Positions 41,685 to 53,419 of a stretch of DNA of 64,000 bases are shown here, piece after piece. The translations under genes were made by a program, and so were the position numbers. The stretch is from Odontocerum albicorne. Lineage: Eukaryota; Arthropoda; Insecta; Trichoptera; Odontoceridae. The notes under the pieces are model-generated. The model did not search any database, was not told the DNA's origin, and saw only the letters and a list, made by a program, of their open reading frames with translations. The stretch covers positions 2,210,251-2,274,250 of the forward strand of contig OX463838.1 of the NCBI GenBank assembly GCA_949825065.1. Direction: 5' to 3'. The stretch's first letter is position 1. Each line of letters starts with the position of its first letter.

Positions 41685-42490
41685 AAAATTTAAACTTGGC
41701 GAGTTTATTGCCATGTGGCAATCTCTTTCGACCAACCAAAAATATGTTTTTATAGGCCCTAAGTGTTAAGCAGACTGGAATCCTATTTAACCTTTCCTTC
41801 CCGGTGTTGGGTATCTTCTACACGTTACTTCAAATAACCATCAATATCTCTATAAATATAATAAATACAAGGTTAAGATTTTAGGTATTCCTCCATAATA
41901 TATTTACGCATTGATTTAAAAAATAATATTAAAAATAATCAGAATTTATCGACTACATCGTAAGTATTTTCTGAATATCGGAAACAAATTCGCATTTAAA
42001 CGCTGTGAGTGCCTCGATCTTGGGTCTTGACGATAGGTGAAAAGTATGCGGGAAGTGCGACACTATATTCGCATCTCACTTTTGCATACGTCACTGAATA
42101 GCGAGGAGCGCAATTGTCTCAACCTCACAAGTGTAAGCCACGCCCAAGTTAGCCACCAACCCTGCCGCGCCGCAGTAGCTGTTGAGCTGGCAACGACACT
42201 AGATCTACGCCCATTCCGTGAGCGTTGCCAGATGGTTTTTTAATGTTTTCAGCAAATAAATCTCAATTATTATAATTTTTAACTTCAATTATAATTAATT
42301 AAGGGGATTATCTATGAATGTTCTTATTTTTCCGATTTAAAATCGCTAATTTTTGATCGCGTACTCACTACCCAACACCGGAACACACGTTTCATTTTTA
42401 TCACCGTAAGGGAAGGGTTAAAAAAATCTGGGTTCCAGCGGGGATCGAACCCGTTACCTCCGGATCGGCAGACAAGTGTCTTTAAGTTAA
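41685..42490 (-). mobile_element. SINE-T antisense, split by a TTAA element
   Basis: Left piece 41690-41790 is the complement of module 1 and body (GCCATGTGGCAATCTC, CAGACTGGAATCC). Right piece 42418-42485 is the complement of the head (CTGGGTTCCAGC, GGGATCGAACCCG). The break falls at a TTAA in the A/T-rich linker between head and body. Confidence 0.75.
41791..42417. mobile_element. TTAA-target MITE (piggyBac-like), 627 bp
   Basis: Bounded by TTAA at 41787-41790 and 42418-42421. Ends are CCTTTCCTTCCCGGTG and, inverted, CCCTTCCCTTACGGTG. CCGGTGTTGGGTA near the left end also reappears inverted near the right. No transposase. A diverged relative lies at 13.68-14.06 kb. Confidence 0.75.
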
Positions 42491-42499
42491 GGTTTACAG

Positions 42500-43160
42500 T
42501 ATAGTTTCCCAAACTGTTTCACCCCGTAGACCACTTGCCGATTTTTTGTTTTCCATAGACCCCTGCCTGCCTAATATTGAATTTTTCTAAATTTATTAAC
42601 TTTAAATGTGTTTTTGACAGCTGACACAATGCTGTTCACCTTGATAAGGTTTTTCGTCGAGTGGACAATTGTAAAAAAAAGGAAAAATGTACAATTTATA
42701 TCCATACTTTTATTGACAAGACACAAAATGCAAGTAAATATTTGACTTTGGAACTCAACAAATCAAAACCAAGCAAAATTCTTATATAAAATTAATACAC
42801 AAATAATACTGTTAATGAGAGGGGTGAACCTGATGCTCTGATGACAGGTTCAATATTTGACTTCAAATTAGTGAGGTATAGTCTTTAATCTCCACGTTGA
42901 GCGATTCCCAGTCGATTTCTTTATATAAGTATTTTCTATGTCTAATTATATAAGTATTATGTGCACACAATCTGTGTTAGGTGTAATAAGACATTTACGG
43001 AACGCCTAAATGTTGATGATGATCTGCCTAAATGGGATCCATTCACGTGGACCCCCATTTACATCTCGTGCACCCCCATTTTCTTTTCTCGCTTCCATAG
43101 ACCCCCTGCAAGTCTAAATCGACCCTTGGGGGTCCATATAGAACACTTTGGGAATCTTTG
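42500..43160. mobile_element. hAT-like MITE, 661 bp, 8-bp TSD
   Basis: Ends are TATAGTTTCCCAAACTG and, inverted, CAAAGATTCCCAAAGTG, with the 8-bp direct repeat GTTTACAG at 42492-42499 and 43161-43168. An 8-bp TSD and a TTCCCAAA(C/G)TG terminus are typical of hAT elements. No transposase remains. Confidence 0.75.
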
Positions 43161-43212
43161 GTTTACAGAGAAAATAAACATGATTTAAACTATAAGAATA
43201 TAACAATACAAT

Positions 43213-43330
43213 TTTTAATTACATTGTAATTTGTTTTTATAAAACACTGTTTATTCCATAGTGTTTGATAAAACAAATTACAATGTCTTTAAACCTTCAC
43301 AATGTTAATGCCTTAACTATAAACAAAATA
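43213..43330. mobile_element. Minimal PLE1 foldback without ribozyme-like core
   Basis: An inverted TGTAATTTG...CACTGTTTATTCCA arm meets AGTGTTTGATAAAACAAATT and the tail TGCCTTAACTATAAACAAAA. The hammerhead-like centre has been deleted. Confidence 0.65.
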
Positions 43331-43614
43331 TAATTATTAATTAAATTGTTAATTGTATTGTGATAAAAGCTCCACACGATTTCAATTAAGTGCCAAAAAT
43401 AATAACATGGAAAATTACATTTTAGAATTTCAGTAGAACAGCGAAAATATTAATATAAAATTTGTTAATGAACCATTTTGAAACGTCTTATTTTTTAAAT
43501 AAAGCGTTAAGCATAATTTAGGTATGTATAAAATAATTAATTCAGTTATATAATCTTTATTCTATTTAAAGCTTCTGAGTTTATTTATATTTAGATTAAT
43601 AAGATAAAACAAAC

Positions 43615-44135
43615 ATACATACCGTCATGCCATTTCCATATTGAAGAAGGCAGAGATAATAGAGCGCCAGATTTTCCAATCTAGACACACATCCTTAGCC
43701 TGTTTTCTACATCCATACAATTTCTACAATTAGTGACTCTAAATTTCCTTCTTTCACAATATCATTAACTTGGGAACAACCATAATTTCTTTGGTCTTCC
43801 TCTTGCACTCACATTTGCACTGTGTATATGTTTGTTAGTCTTTCTTCATTCATTCGTTCCACATGTCCAAACCATCTCAGTATGCTCTTCGTCATCTTAT
43901 TTAACACGACAACCTTAAGTTAAAATTCATCCCTTATTATGCTATTCCATATTCTGACATACATTGTCATTCCATGTACTCTTATCAATGCACGTATTTC
44001 TACAGCATTTAATCGGATCTTCTCAGTCTTTTTCTACATCCATACATCAAAGTTGGCACCAAGATACTATTCAGAACTATCATCTAGCTTTGATATTGTC
44101 AGGTTTGAGTATATATGTTTAGTGCTCCATTGATT
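43615..44135 (-). mobile_element. LINE-V C-terminus and 3' end, antisense
   Basis: One of the longest LINE-V pieces. The minus strand reads TKSILRWFGHVERMNEERLT near 43890-43835, upstream RIWNSII and IRLNAVEIRALIRV, and ends at the left in CATACCGTCATGCCATTTCC. Several stops. Confidence 0.7.
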
Positions 44136-45010
44136 TTGTTTCCAACGTCCATCGGATCCAGACGTATTGTTGTTATTGTGACCTAATATTATTTTTTGAG
44201 ATCATTTTTTATGTGTTTGTGATAGATAGGTTAAAAAATTACTGTGAATAAAATTTTGCAATATTATTCAAATTTAAAAAGAAAAAAACTTATTTCAGAC
44301 CAACATATAGAGGTGTTAATAATAAGTAATTACTTCCCACGCCATTTAGTTATACATTTGAAAAGAAAAAAAAAGGTTACTTTTCCGCGAAATACATTTA
44401 GAATTGCAGAGGGATTTTTTTGACAATCACAATCAATAGAAAAAAAACAGGAAATATAATATTTAATTCAGTGGGTCTCATGCATTGAAAATAAAAGTAA
44501 ATAAATTAGAGATTGCGGTTTTTTTAATAATAAATATAACAAAAGGTTTTAAAAACCAGACACGTTTAATACAAAAAAAAAACGATAGTTGAAAACGATA
44601 GTTGAAACTTTGAGCAAACTTTATACCGAAAACAATGATTAAATTTAAAAAAGATATGTATCGTGTATGTCCTATATACGTTTTTTCTTTGTCGCTTTAC
44701 TCTTTCAAGAAAAAACCTTCCATATTTATTATAATCTAGGAAATAATATTTTTTTTAATGTTATTTCTAACATGATATATATTTTGCATTAATGTTATTC
44801 ATACACGTTTTATTTGAATTGTTATCAAATTTTTAAAAAAATTGTAACGTTTTATAAACGTTTTTTTTTTGTTTTTTCGTAACGTTATGACTGAGAAGCT
44901 ATATTCTGTTTTAAATATATCCCCCATTTGGTGATCGAAAATATCTCAAAGGGCATCAACGTTATTATGTTATATTATTTTTTATAATTATTTTGAAGTT
45001 TTCTATATCA
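44136..45010. other. AT-rich, nothing recognised
   Basis: Very AT-rich with many homopolymer runs. No element assigned. Confidence 0.4.
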
Positions 45011-46090
45011 ACAGCTTGGGGACTTTCTATAGAAAGTTTACTTTATGCTGCTACTCCCCCAAACTGTAAGCTCGCACTCTTTGTTGACGATGCGGCATGC
45101 TACGCATCGTCACTCAAGGTAGATTGATCTGGTCGCCGTCTTCAGATTGCTCTTGAGATCCTTGAGAAATACTACCAGGACTGGAGGCTCAAAATCAATG
45201 ACGCCAAAACTGAGGCCATCATGTCCTCCCGCAAAATCAAGGAAAGAGTGCCGTCGATACCCTTATTCATCGGTGGTTGCCTGGTTGAGTGGCAAGACGT
45301 GGTTAAATACCTCGGCCTGCACCTCGACCGGCGACTGACGTGGATAACACATCTGAATACCATCAGACAGAAGGGTCACAAGGGCATAGGGGCTATCAGT
45401 TCGATATATCATCGACGCAGCTTCTTTTCACCCAAAAATAAGCTCCCCCCCTATAAAACCCTTATTCGTCCTATCTTGACCTATGCTGCACCCGTTTGGG
45501 GTAGTGTGAGCAACACTGATCACCTGAAACTCCAGCGAGTGCAGAACAAGGCATTCAAGATATCTTTTACACGCATCCCAGAACAAACCTTACCCGACTT
45601 CACGCCGAACACCACATCCTCGCTTGGACCGTGAAGTTCTATAAAAGTCAACAAAATCACAGCAATCCCTTAGTCGCTGCCCTGGGGGCTTACGAGAGTA
45701 AATCCGACCTACCCTTCCGTTATAAACACAGGCTTCCGAAGCATTATCTGTTGCCTGACTAGTCCACCTACAGTACTATATTAGCTGGGACGACCAAGGT
45801 CTGAGTGAATGTGATGGAATACAAGTAGCCTGAACGAGTGGACTTGTTCTTGCTAAATAATTAGTTGTAAGAATTGTTATCTAGTTATAAGTAGTATGTA
45901 GGTGTTAATTATTTCTAAGAAATCATAAATTAAGATTGTAAAAAATTAAATGACATGTAGGAAAATAAGATTAAGTAAGTTCATAAATTATAATATATAA
46001 ATAAGATTAGTTGAGTAATAAATGTGTATATACATAGGTAAAGCCTTGACAAATGTTTGTACTATATATTACTTTGTTAAATAAAAAAAT
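45011..46090 (+). mobile_element. Jockey-type LINE, 3' half with RT active site
   Basis: The frame reads PPNCKLALFVDDAACYASSL (the FADD-type palm motif as FVDD), stop, then LEKYYQDWRLKINDAKTEAI, VVKYLGLHLDRRLTWITHLN and IRPILTYAAPVWG. A frameshift near 45600 leads to HILAWTVKFYKSQ and PFRYKHRLPKHYLL. These are the successive blocks of Jockey-clade reverse transcriptases. A roughly 330-bp 3' UTR ends in an AATAAAAAAATAAAAAAA tail. Confidence 0.85.
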
Positions 46091-46482
46091 AAAAAAAAGT
46101 GGTAGAGGAAGTCTGATCAGTAAATCAGATGACAAATGCTACAAGAACCCGACGATCTTACTGAAGGAAAATAAATTTACTCAATAGATAAATTAGTATT
46201 GTTTATTAACTTAAATGCTATCAAATAACTAAATTAACATATTTTATTATCTGTCGTTGTTTCAGTATCCACAATCAGCACGTGCTGATTGTCAAAAATT
46301 TAATTGCCATAAATTAGGCGCCTTATCATAATCGTGAGTTAGTGTTGCTGAGCATGGAATTGGCGTTGTACGAATTATGTTTGAACAAGACTACGTGCTG
46401 CGGTTTCTTAGTTGAGATGAATACAAAATTATTACGTAGGAAAGAATACGATATTTATTTATTAATTCATCCAACGGTATCA
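46086..46482. other. Nothing recognised; small palindrome
   Basis: ATCAGCACGTGCTGAT (about 46274-46289) is a perfect 16-bp palindrome. Otherwise unassigned. Confidence 0.4.
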
Positions 46483-46640
46483 TGACGACCTCCGTGGCCT
46501 AGTTGGTAAGATGCATGTCTCCTAGTCGGAGGTTGAGGGTTCGAATCTCACTGGAACCCAGATTTTTTTAAAAGGATTCCAGTCCAGTTTTCACTAAAGG
46601 TTTTTTTAACAAATTTCTGATTGGCTGGAAGATCGATGGG
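46483..46640 (+). mobile_element. SINE-T, well preserved head
   Basis: Box A TGGCCTAGTTGG (46496-46507) and box B GGTTCGAATC (46539-46548) match the tRNA polymerase III promoter well. The body has GGATTCCAGTCCAG and TTTTCACTAAAGG. Module 1 is cut short by LINE-V sequence. Confidence 0.75.
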
Positions 46641-46712
46641 AAAGTTTGGCACTCATTCCTCTCTATCTACCCCGACAGTGAAACGACGTGATGGTATGTG
46701 TGTGTATGAATA
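46641..46712 (+). mobile_element. LINE-V 3' end fused to the SINE
   Basis: It reads CTCTATCTACCCCGACAGTG then CGTGATGGTATGTGTGTGTA. It joins directly to truncated SINE-T, either as a chimeric retrotransposition or as a SINE inserted with loss of its tail. Confidence 0.55.
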
Positions 46713-46989
46713 TCATTGTGTGGGCTGAAAAAAACATCTGAAGTTCTTGTGGCCGATCTCGCCCTCTATTGGTGGGGGTGTATCTCGACAGGGAAAATGT
46801 TATACGATGAACCTTTTGATAGCTTTTCTCTTCAATGTTTTTCTAGTGATCTGAATATATTTTAATAATAATGTGGATTCTGTACTACCATTTTAATTTT
46901 CTATTCGATTATTTCTGTCTTAATATTTGAGTGGTATTTAAATGGTTTTATTTTGTTTTAAGTACCAAAATTACAGTTGAAAAAAAGTT

Positions 46990-48097
46990 GGAAACTTGGT
47001 AACATTTAATTCATTTAAATCCCGTATACACCATTATTTTCTTGGTATCAGGCTAAACCTTCTCGTTTGCTACATGATCTTAATATTTGATATTTATTGT
47101 ATAAAGTACCTTGGAGTTTATGTTGATCAGTTCCTTCGTTGGGAGGTCCATATTAACACTTTGAGCGCAAAAATCAGAAAACTAGGATACATATTCCGTA
47201 TGATTCGAAATGTGCTCAGTGAAAATATCCTTAAAAGTATATACTTCGCTTTATGTCAGTCAGCACTTTCTTACGGTATATCAGTTTGGGGGGGATGCAC
47301 TTTAACCCCAAAACACATATTGCAGGTTTCCCAAAAATTGATTGTGAAAATAATTAATAAACTTCCTGCTCGGTATCCCACGGCGGAGCTTTTCAGAGAG
47401 TATCAGGTCCTGAACATAGCCAATTTACATCTCAAATCCATTCTCTGGCACTACCATCGAGAGGAAGGGAAGATGCAGACTCAGCAGACACATATGACAC
47501 GCATGGCAACTAATGAAATGTTCACCATCCCTGGAGTTAAAACCTCTTTTGCCCAAAGGCAATATGCTTATTTGGCTCCCATTACATACAATGGCGTGCC
47601 GACTTCAATAAAGGTAAAGGTAGGAAAACCATTTAGACAGTCGATCGGAGCGTGGTTATTATTGCGACAGGATTTTGAGTACTTGGGCTTTCAGGGTGAA
47701 TGACGAGTGGAGGGGATTTGTGTGAGATTTGTGATTGTGTGCGGTATAGTGTGGGATGAATATTTTTGGTCTTTCTGGAGTGATGATGTGTGAGGAGTTG
47801 AATTTCGCAAGATGTTTCCAGTTGTAGTTGAGTGCCACTGTCAGGTTGATGAGAGCGTGCAACGGGGTTTTATTTTTGTGTAATCAAAAATCGGAAAGAA
47901 GTATCGTTTTTTTTTTTCATGCTAAATATCCTCAGTGAGATACAGGCAAAAGCCTAGTTTACTGGGGATACGACAAATGAAAGGCAATAAACCCAGATCC
48001 ATTAAAATTGTATGTCCAAATCAAATTATCTGTTGTTTTTCTTAAATTGGGTATATTTCTTGTCATGTGTAATAATAAATAAAATAAATAAATAAAT
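46990..48097 (+). mobile_element. LINE (CR1/Daphne-like), C-terminal third plus 3' UTR
   Basis: A single 235-codon frame (46996-47703) reads CIKYLGVYVDQFLRWEVHIN, LSAKIRKLGYIFRMI, SALSYGISVWGGC and LIVKIINKLPARYPTAELF. The YLGV.(V/I)D..L.W..HI and YGI..WG blocks follow the RT palm in Jockey/CR1-group LINEs. The first ~35 codons look like unrelated sequence. The 3' UTR of about 390 bp ends in an AATAAATAAATAAAT tail. The best preserved reading frame in the window, but it lacks the catalytic domain. Confidence 0.75.
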
Positions 48098-48679
48098 TGT
48101 GCCTTGAAGACGTGAAAGATTATCGAAAATTGGTTATATCCATATTTAACTTTAAAAAAAGCGATGAAAATGGTGTTCATGGTGTCACAAAGCCCCCAAT
48201 TGGCAATGATTCAGTTTACAAACTTTCCAAAATTCGATATGGCACTTTGGATAATAACGTGTTATACGATTGTTGCTATAAATGGGATTTGCCCACGGGT
48301 CCGGAAGGTTGGGATTTTTAATAGGAAAAACTGTTTTGTACTCGTATATTAAAAATACTTAGAAGGACGAAAAGATGTGGGTGGGTTTCGTGAATTTATT
48401 GCACGTGAGAGATTTTAAACAGAATTCGCCAATATTAATTACCATCTTCTATTATTTTTAACTAATTACTATTTTGATTTTAATAATAGCTTTTATTTTA
48501 AGAAAAAAGTCTTTCAACGGTGTCTTCAAAAAGATCCGATAAAATATATATTTCCACGATAAACTTTCACATGTTATTTTATAAATTGATTAATGCAGTC
48601 GGCTTATAGCTCCATTTAAATTATGGAAATCGAAATGAAACACTTTCAAAGTGCTACATCCTTCATTTATTTACTCAGT
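48098..48679. other. Nothing recognised
   Basis: Two 60-75-codon plus frames overlap at 48097-48352 without motifs. Confidence 0.35.
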
Positions 48680-48683
48680 GACA

Positions 48684-48733
48684 GCTGTTTCGCCATACAA
48701 TGGCCTTGTCAAACTGTGGGTGAAGCTTAGCTC
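48684..48733 (-). ncRNA. Degenerate hammerhead-like motif, third family
   Basis: On the minus strand TTGACAA precedes a strong stem GCCAT/ATGGC, then GAAAC-AG-C and TGTCAC. The first core differs from CUGANGA (TTGACAA). Included as a relative only. Confidence 0.3.
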
Positions 48734-48914
48734 CGTGGCTATAGTATATATACCCAAAAATGCTAATATAAGAACAGTAATATTTTAATTTTTAAATGAC
48801 TAGGTGAACCTATTTAATATTGATTGAACAGAGATATGGAATTGAAATTACATTAAATTATAGAGGACCTTAATTGCGAAGAGATACATTTATTTAAATA
48901 GAATTTTCCATTTC

Positions 48915-49085
48915 TTGAATCTTCTAAAATACTATAGTTTCACTTTGTGGTACCATCTTTTATGTAAAAGGAAAAATAAGTAAATAAAAAACTTGTTTTA
49001 CATTTTTGTGTTCACCACTGGTTTATTTTTGGGTTTACTACCGGTTTCGAAGACCACCGTCTTCATCGTCAGGTGAAGATAAACT
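48915..49085 (-). mobile_element. PLE2 half element
   Basis: It is colinear with the left arm at 1465-1612 (CTATAGTTTCACTTTGTGGT, AAGGAAAAATAAGTAAA) and carries one hammerhead-like motif. The second arm is absent. The following 300 bp are unassigned. Confidence 0.7.
49034..49077 (-). ncRNA. Hammerhead-like motif (PLE2), GUA site
   Basis: Stem I is TTCAC/GTAAA (one mismatch). The core is CTGACGA, extra T. Stem II is GAAGAC/GTCTTC with loop GGTG. GAAA is followed by C-CG-G and TA. The extra base is T here and A at 1637, and the stem III loop and triplet vary as the fold allows. Confidence 0.65.
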
Positions 49086-49426
49086 AAATTGCTAAAAATA
49101 TATTTTCTGTACAAGTGTAAATAATATAAGAGGAATGACGTAGGGAGAGAGAAGTGGGGAGAGATGTGATTCAATGGTAAATGGGGCGGGGAAAAATGAA
49201 AATGAATCTTTCGGGCAGGCCAGGGTCTGGATATCGAAGGGGGGTGGATTTTAAATAGGAAACATATTAAGCAGAGGGCTATTATTTAAATTGGTTTAGT
49301 TGTTGATGATATTTAGACTTAATTTTATACATTTGTTTTTAGAGGCACACTTGACAGTACGCCAGCTGTCATTGAGTAAATAAATAAAGGATATACAATA
49401 TATGGTAATTTTATAAGCGTTTAATT

Positions 49427-49760
49427 TTGATTTTCCTAATTGATGACGACATGCCCTACATCCGTCCACATGAGATGGTGGAATGTCGCAGCATCTCCGA
49501 ATGTGGCTGTGGATTCCAATTTAAGACCCGCATCTCCTCCTACATCAGCAACAAACATGGGCATAATCCTAGAGGGCCTCATAGAACTGCTCTCCTTGCA
49601 GTCGTATTCTATGCAGATTCGTTTGTCAAGCTTGGTCGTGAACAAGCTGCCTTTCTCGAACATATTTTCCCCACAGGTTTTGGATATTGGCTTCTTGACT
49701 CTTCTCAATGCTGGATATCTATGCCTTAAGACAATATATCGCTTCTGCAGGTATACTTAA
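49427..49760. other. GC-balanced segment with overlapping open frames
   Basis: Three frames of 90-106 codons overlap here (plus 49427-49729, plus 49440-49760, minus 49436-49708). Base composition is closer to coding DNA than its surroundings, but no domain is recognised and no frame is favoured. It could be a fragment of an element ORF or a captured exon. Confidence 0.3.
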
Positions 49761-50178
49761 ATCTAAGCTTTGGGCATCCCTCGTTCTTTTAGGCGTCTGC
49801 TTTTTTACCATACAGCACGTTTTTGAGATTACTTTATTTGGTCTATTCTTACGTAAAGTTACGGCTGAGTCCGCATAGTCTTTTTAATTTAGGTTCGCCA
49901 ATGTACTGAAAATACCGGGAAATTTTTATAAATTATTGAGTTACGAAACAACTTTTTTATGATAATATATATTTTTTTCAAGAAAACAACATATTTAAAT
50001 ATCATTAAATATAATTGTTAGTCTAAATCGCATTGAATTTATCCTCCTCTAGTGTTGAAAAATTAATGACATTGAAATATCTAGAAAAATATAATTTCAT
50101 AAAATTGCTTCGTCGAAAAAGAATTCATTAGTTTTGGTTACTAATAGGAGTTTATTATTTTAATGAACATAATTTTAA
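49761..50178. other. AT-rich, nothing recognised
   Basis: No supported feature. Confidence 0.4.
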
Positions 50179-50791
50179 CTTTTACAGGCTTAGTGGTCCA
50201 CGTTATGTACCACCTTCTTTTGACGCAGTACTGCACAATGGTACACGCAATGCACCACTTATTAAACATCTCTCTATTGGTGCACGAACGCTCAGATTAT
50301 GTACCATTTCGTATACTATAATACTTATGACTCATATCCGCACAGCTGCAGGACTGGTCCTGTTCAAATTCATTTAACTTCTAATATTATTGACAGTTAG
50401 TTGTTCTTGGTGTGCCGACTTGTGCGTATAAAAGAAAACGTTATATATTTGTATTAAATTTTAATAAAAAATAGTTGTGTTGTGATAAAATTGACTTCAA
50501 TAATTGTGGTAAATTTATATTTAGGTTAAAAATTAATTTCACTTGGATGTATTGTATTTCGGCATTATTTGGTGGTACATTAGAAGTACCAGTGGAAATA
50601 TGGACTAGTGGTACGTAAGTTGTACCACCTCACCAGGAGTTCCTTGACCTACCGAGGAAGTGGAAATATGTTAATTTAGCATTTGTATGTATCATTTTTC
50701 AAACACATTAAAAAAATAATGAGAAACTTGACTTTTTATTTTTTGTGCAGCCTGAGTAAAAATAAGTGAAGTTTATATGTGCCAGTAAGGG
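50179..50791. mobile_element. 613-bp TTAA element, copy 1 (piggyBac-like MITE)
   Basis: Flanked by TTAA at 50175-50178 and 50792-50795. Ends are CTTTTACAGGC and, inverted, CCCTTACTGGC. It is more than 90 percent alike by eye to 60876-61488, which has exactly the same length. No transposase. Confidence 0.85.
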
Positions 50792-50825
50792 TTAAAGGAC
50801 TGAATTGAATGTTTGATACATTAAT

Positions 50826-50905
50826 GATTTATTTATTGATTTAAATACTTTATTGTTAAGCATACAAATGGCGAGTTAATTGCCATACGAAAATCTATAC
50901 CAAAT
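50826..50905 (-). mobile_element. LINE-X 3' tail fragment
   Basis: It is the complement of the GGCAATTAACTCGCCATTTG / CAATAAAGTATTTAAATAAA end. Confidence 0.45.
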
Positions 50906-51175
50906 AAAAATAAAATACAAATTACGCAGATTCTTTCCAATTTCTGTGTAAATTGTTTTAACGTTATTTCCAAAAAGAATAAAAAAATTTACACATATTT
51001 AATGAACAGTAAAATAAAATATTTACAAATGTCACTAAAGACAAGGTAAGAATAAGGAAGGTGGGAATAAAGAATACAAAAATTGTAAGATTTTTTTTCA
51101 AGTTTGCATTTCTTACATATTTTTTGTAATTTGTTTTATCAAACACTGTTTATTCCACTTATTGTAACGGTATAA

Positions 51176-51213
51176 CCCTACCGGTTTCAAGTATTTCACC
51201 TCATCTACAGGGG
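51176..51213 (-). ncRNA. Hammerhead-like motif (PLE1), core mutated
   Basis: The core reads CTGTAGA, losing A6. The other parts are conserved. Confidence 0.5.
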
Positions 51214-51258
51214 TGCACAAAAAAGACTGAATTCTGTTCGAACTGGCAACTTTGTGCT

Positions 51259-51296
51259 CCTCTGAAGATGAGGTGAAATCCTTGAAACCGGTAGGG
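51259..51296 (+). ncRNA. Hammerhead-like motif (PLE1)
   Basis: CTGAAGA (51262-51268), extra T, GAGG/CCTT, GAAA (51284-51287), C-CG-G, GTA and GGG are intact. The 5' side of stem I reads CCT. Confidence 0.6.
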
Positions 51297-51394
51297 TTAT
51301 ACCGTTACAATAAGTGGAATAAACAGTGTTTGATAAAACAAATTACAATGTCTTTAAACCTCCACAACGTTAATGCCTTAACTATAAACAATAT

Positions 51395-52360
51395 CTTACA
51401 CATTGTATAAGATTTATGTTGCATCAATTACGTCCTAGTGGAATAACTACAATATACATACATGTTTTTCAATTAATTTAAATGATTTTCAAAGAAAAGC
51501 GAGGCTGGGACTAACGCGTCAAAACGCGTTTTACGAACAAAACAACAAAGGATGTCCCATATTGTGAAATTTAAACTTTAAAAAAGCGTTAATAATAACT
51601 AAAGAACATTCTTAAATAGAAATAAGAAACGATTTGATTAAAACATAACTTTCAGTTATGTAACATTTTGCCCCATGTAAAAATTGGTAGATACTTTGTG
51701 AAAACGAGTGACTTGAAAAAAAATGTCGATTTTATAAAGAATTTTTTAAAAAATAAACGTTTTTTTGTGAAACATTAATTTAATTTTACTCCAAGGCAAG
51801 ATAAAGAGATATGCCGCGTATCACATAAGCAAAATAGTTTAACTTTATTAAATATTTTATAAAATAAACTTGAATTATACTTTATTACAAAAATCTTGTC
51901 TCGAGTATTTTCTTAGCACGTGTTGCGAATTAATTAATTTTTCGCTTAAATATTCCACGGCGCGATGAAGGGAGATTTTTGAAAGACCTGGAGCAGGCTA
52001 CACATATTAGATTTAGTACTTGAATATTAAGTAAACAAGACTTAAAACTAACGAAGTTTTATAATCTCTTGAAAGTTGGTAGTAGTTTCGGGTCAGAAAA
52101 CCATAGCCTTAGAGAAAATATTTGATAATAAAAATTAATAATACTTATAATAAAGGAATAATTTATAAAGGGCCGTTAAGAGAGCATAATCTCTTCAAGG
52201 GCGCCCTAGCTCTGGAATCAAACTCACTATTATTGACAGAATAAAAACATTACAAAATACATAAATATTTGATCCTAAGGGACGTAAGGGTCGTCAAATA
52301 AACAAAACACGTGTTTTATTGTTGGTCTATTGGTCTATTGTTGGTCTATAGTCGTAAGAG
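51395..52360. other. AT-rich, nothing firmly recognised
   Basis: A piece of the SINE-T/LINE-L 3' module lies antisense at about 52150-52235 (CTTCAAGGGCGCCCTAGCTC). Otherwise unassigned. Confidence 0.4.
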
Positions 52361-52972
52361 TATAACTTTGTGATATAAATATTAAAAATATTTTTTTATA
52401 AATGTCATTTAATCTAATGTGACCGACTATTTATGACCAATTGATCCGATTTTTTTGGATAGATCAAGAAGTTTTTCATTTCAGGTTAATTCGAATAACT
52501 TTGTGATATAAAGATTCAACATATTTTTTTATAAATGTCATTTCATATAACGTGACCGACTATGTATGACCAATTGATCCGATTTTTTTGGATAGTTCAT
52601 AAAATTTTTCGTTTCAGGTTAATTCGTATAACTTTGTGATATAAAGATTAAAAATATTTTTTTATAAATGTCATTTAATCTAATGTGACCGACTATTTAT
52701 GACCAATTGATCCGATTTTTTTTTGGATAGTTCATAAAATTATTCATTTCAGGTTAATTCGTATAACTTTGTGATATAAAGATTCAACATATTTTTTTTA
52801 TAAATGTCATTTCATCTAACGTGACCGACTATTTATGACCAATTGATCCGATTTTTTTTTTGGATAGTTCATAAAAATTTTCGTTTCAGGTTAATTCATA
52901 TAACTTAGTGATATAAATATTGAATTTCTTTTTTATAAATTTCATTTCATCTAATGTGACCGACTACAAGCT
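52361..52972. repeat. 133-137-bp tandem repeat, about 4.6 copies
   Basis: TATAACTTTGTGATATAAA recurs at 52361, 52494, 52627, 52762 and 52899. Length differences come mainly from T-run expansion before GGATAGTTCATAAAA. Confidence 0.9.
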
Positions 52973-53109
52973 TTTTTTTCGCTATTCGAAGCAAAGGAAC
53001 TGCTAAGTAGCGTTGCAATATTGTTTAGTGAAACATAACTTAGCGTTTTTAGAAGCCGCTGCTTCAAATAAGCAGCAAAATATTTAAAATTTCTACATTG
53101 AAGCTGGTG

Positions 53110-53290
53110 TGAAATTGTAAATTGAATCCACTGGCTGCCCCCAGCTGCAGGATCGGATGCGAGCCGCGTGAGCCGAGCGGGTCAGGGTCGCATAATCGCT
53201 CTGACCTACAAAGCTCACGGCGAACGTTAGCTTGTGGGTCCGCGGGTCGGAAATGTCCCGACCACCTAACTAATCATCGACGGAGTATTG
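53110..53290. other. GC-rich island of unknown origin
   Basis: GCGAGCCGCGTGAGCCGAGC and AGCTCACGGCGAACG stand out in AT-rich DNA. No recognised domain or RNA family. Confidence 0.35.
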
Positions 53291-53419
53291 AACAAGTACC
53301 AAAAAAAATAGTCAAGTGTTATATACATTATTAGGGTGTAAAGCATCGCATCACAACGTAGCAGATATGTCACCTCCTTTTGAAATGTAAGTCGTCACTA
53401 AATTAAGGACAATATAGAG

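Larger units (their letters stand above)
51126..51394. mobile_element. PLE1 foldback, two arms plus tail
   Basis: The inverted arm starts GTAATTTG. The direct arm continues into the tail TGCCTTAACTATAAACAATA. The centre is only about 45 bp. Near-matching TCTTACATAT and TCTTACACAT on the two sides may be a TSD. Each arm carries a hammerhead-like motif. Confidence 0.75.

Noticed and set aside
43213..43330. Independent Tc1-type MITE
   Set aside because: Its arms and tail match PLE1 exactly apart from the missing centre, and no TA duplication is seen.
46496..46548. Functional tRNA gene
   Set aside because: Box A and box B are good, but no acceptor stem pairs, and the same head with the same SINE body recurs many times; it is a SINE promoter.
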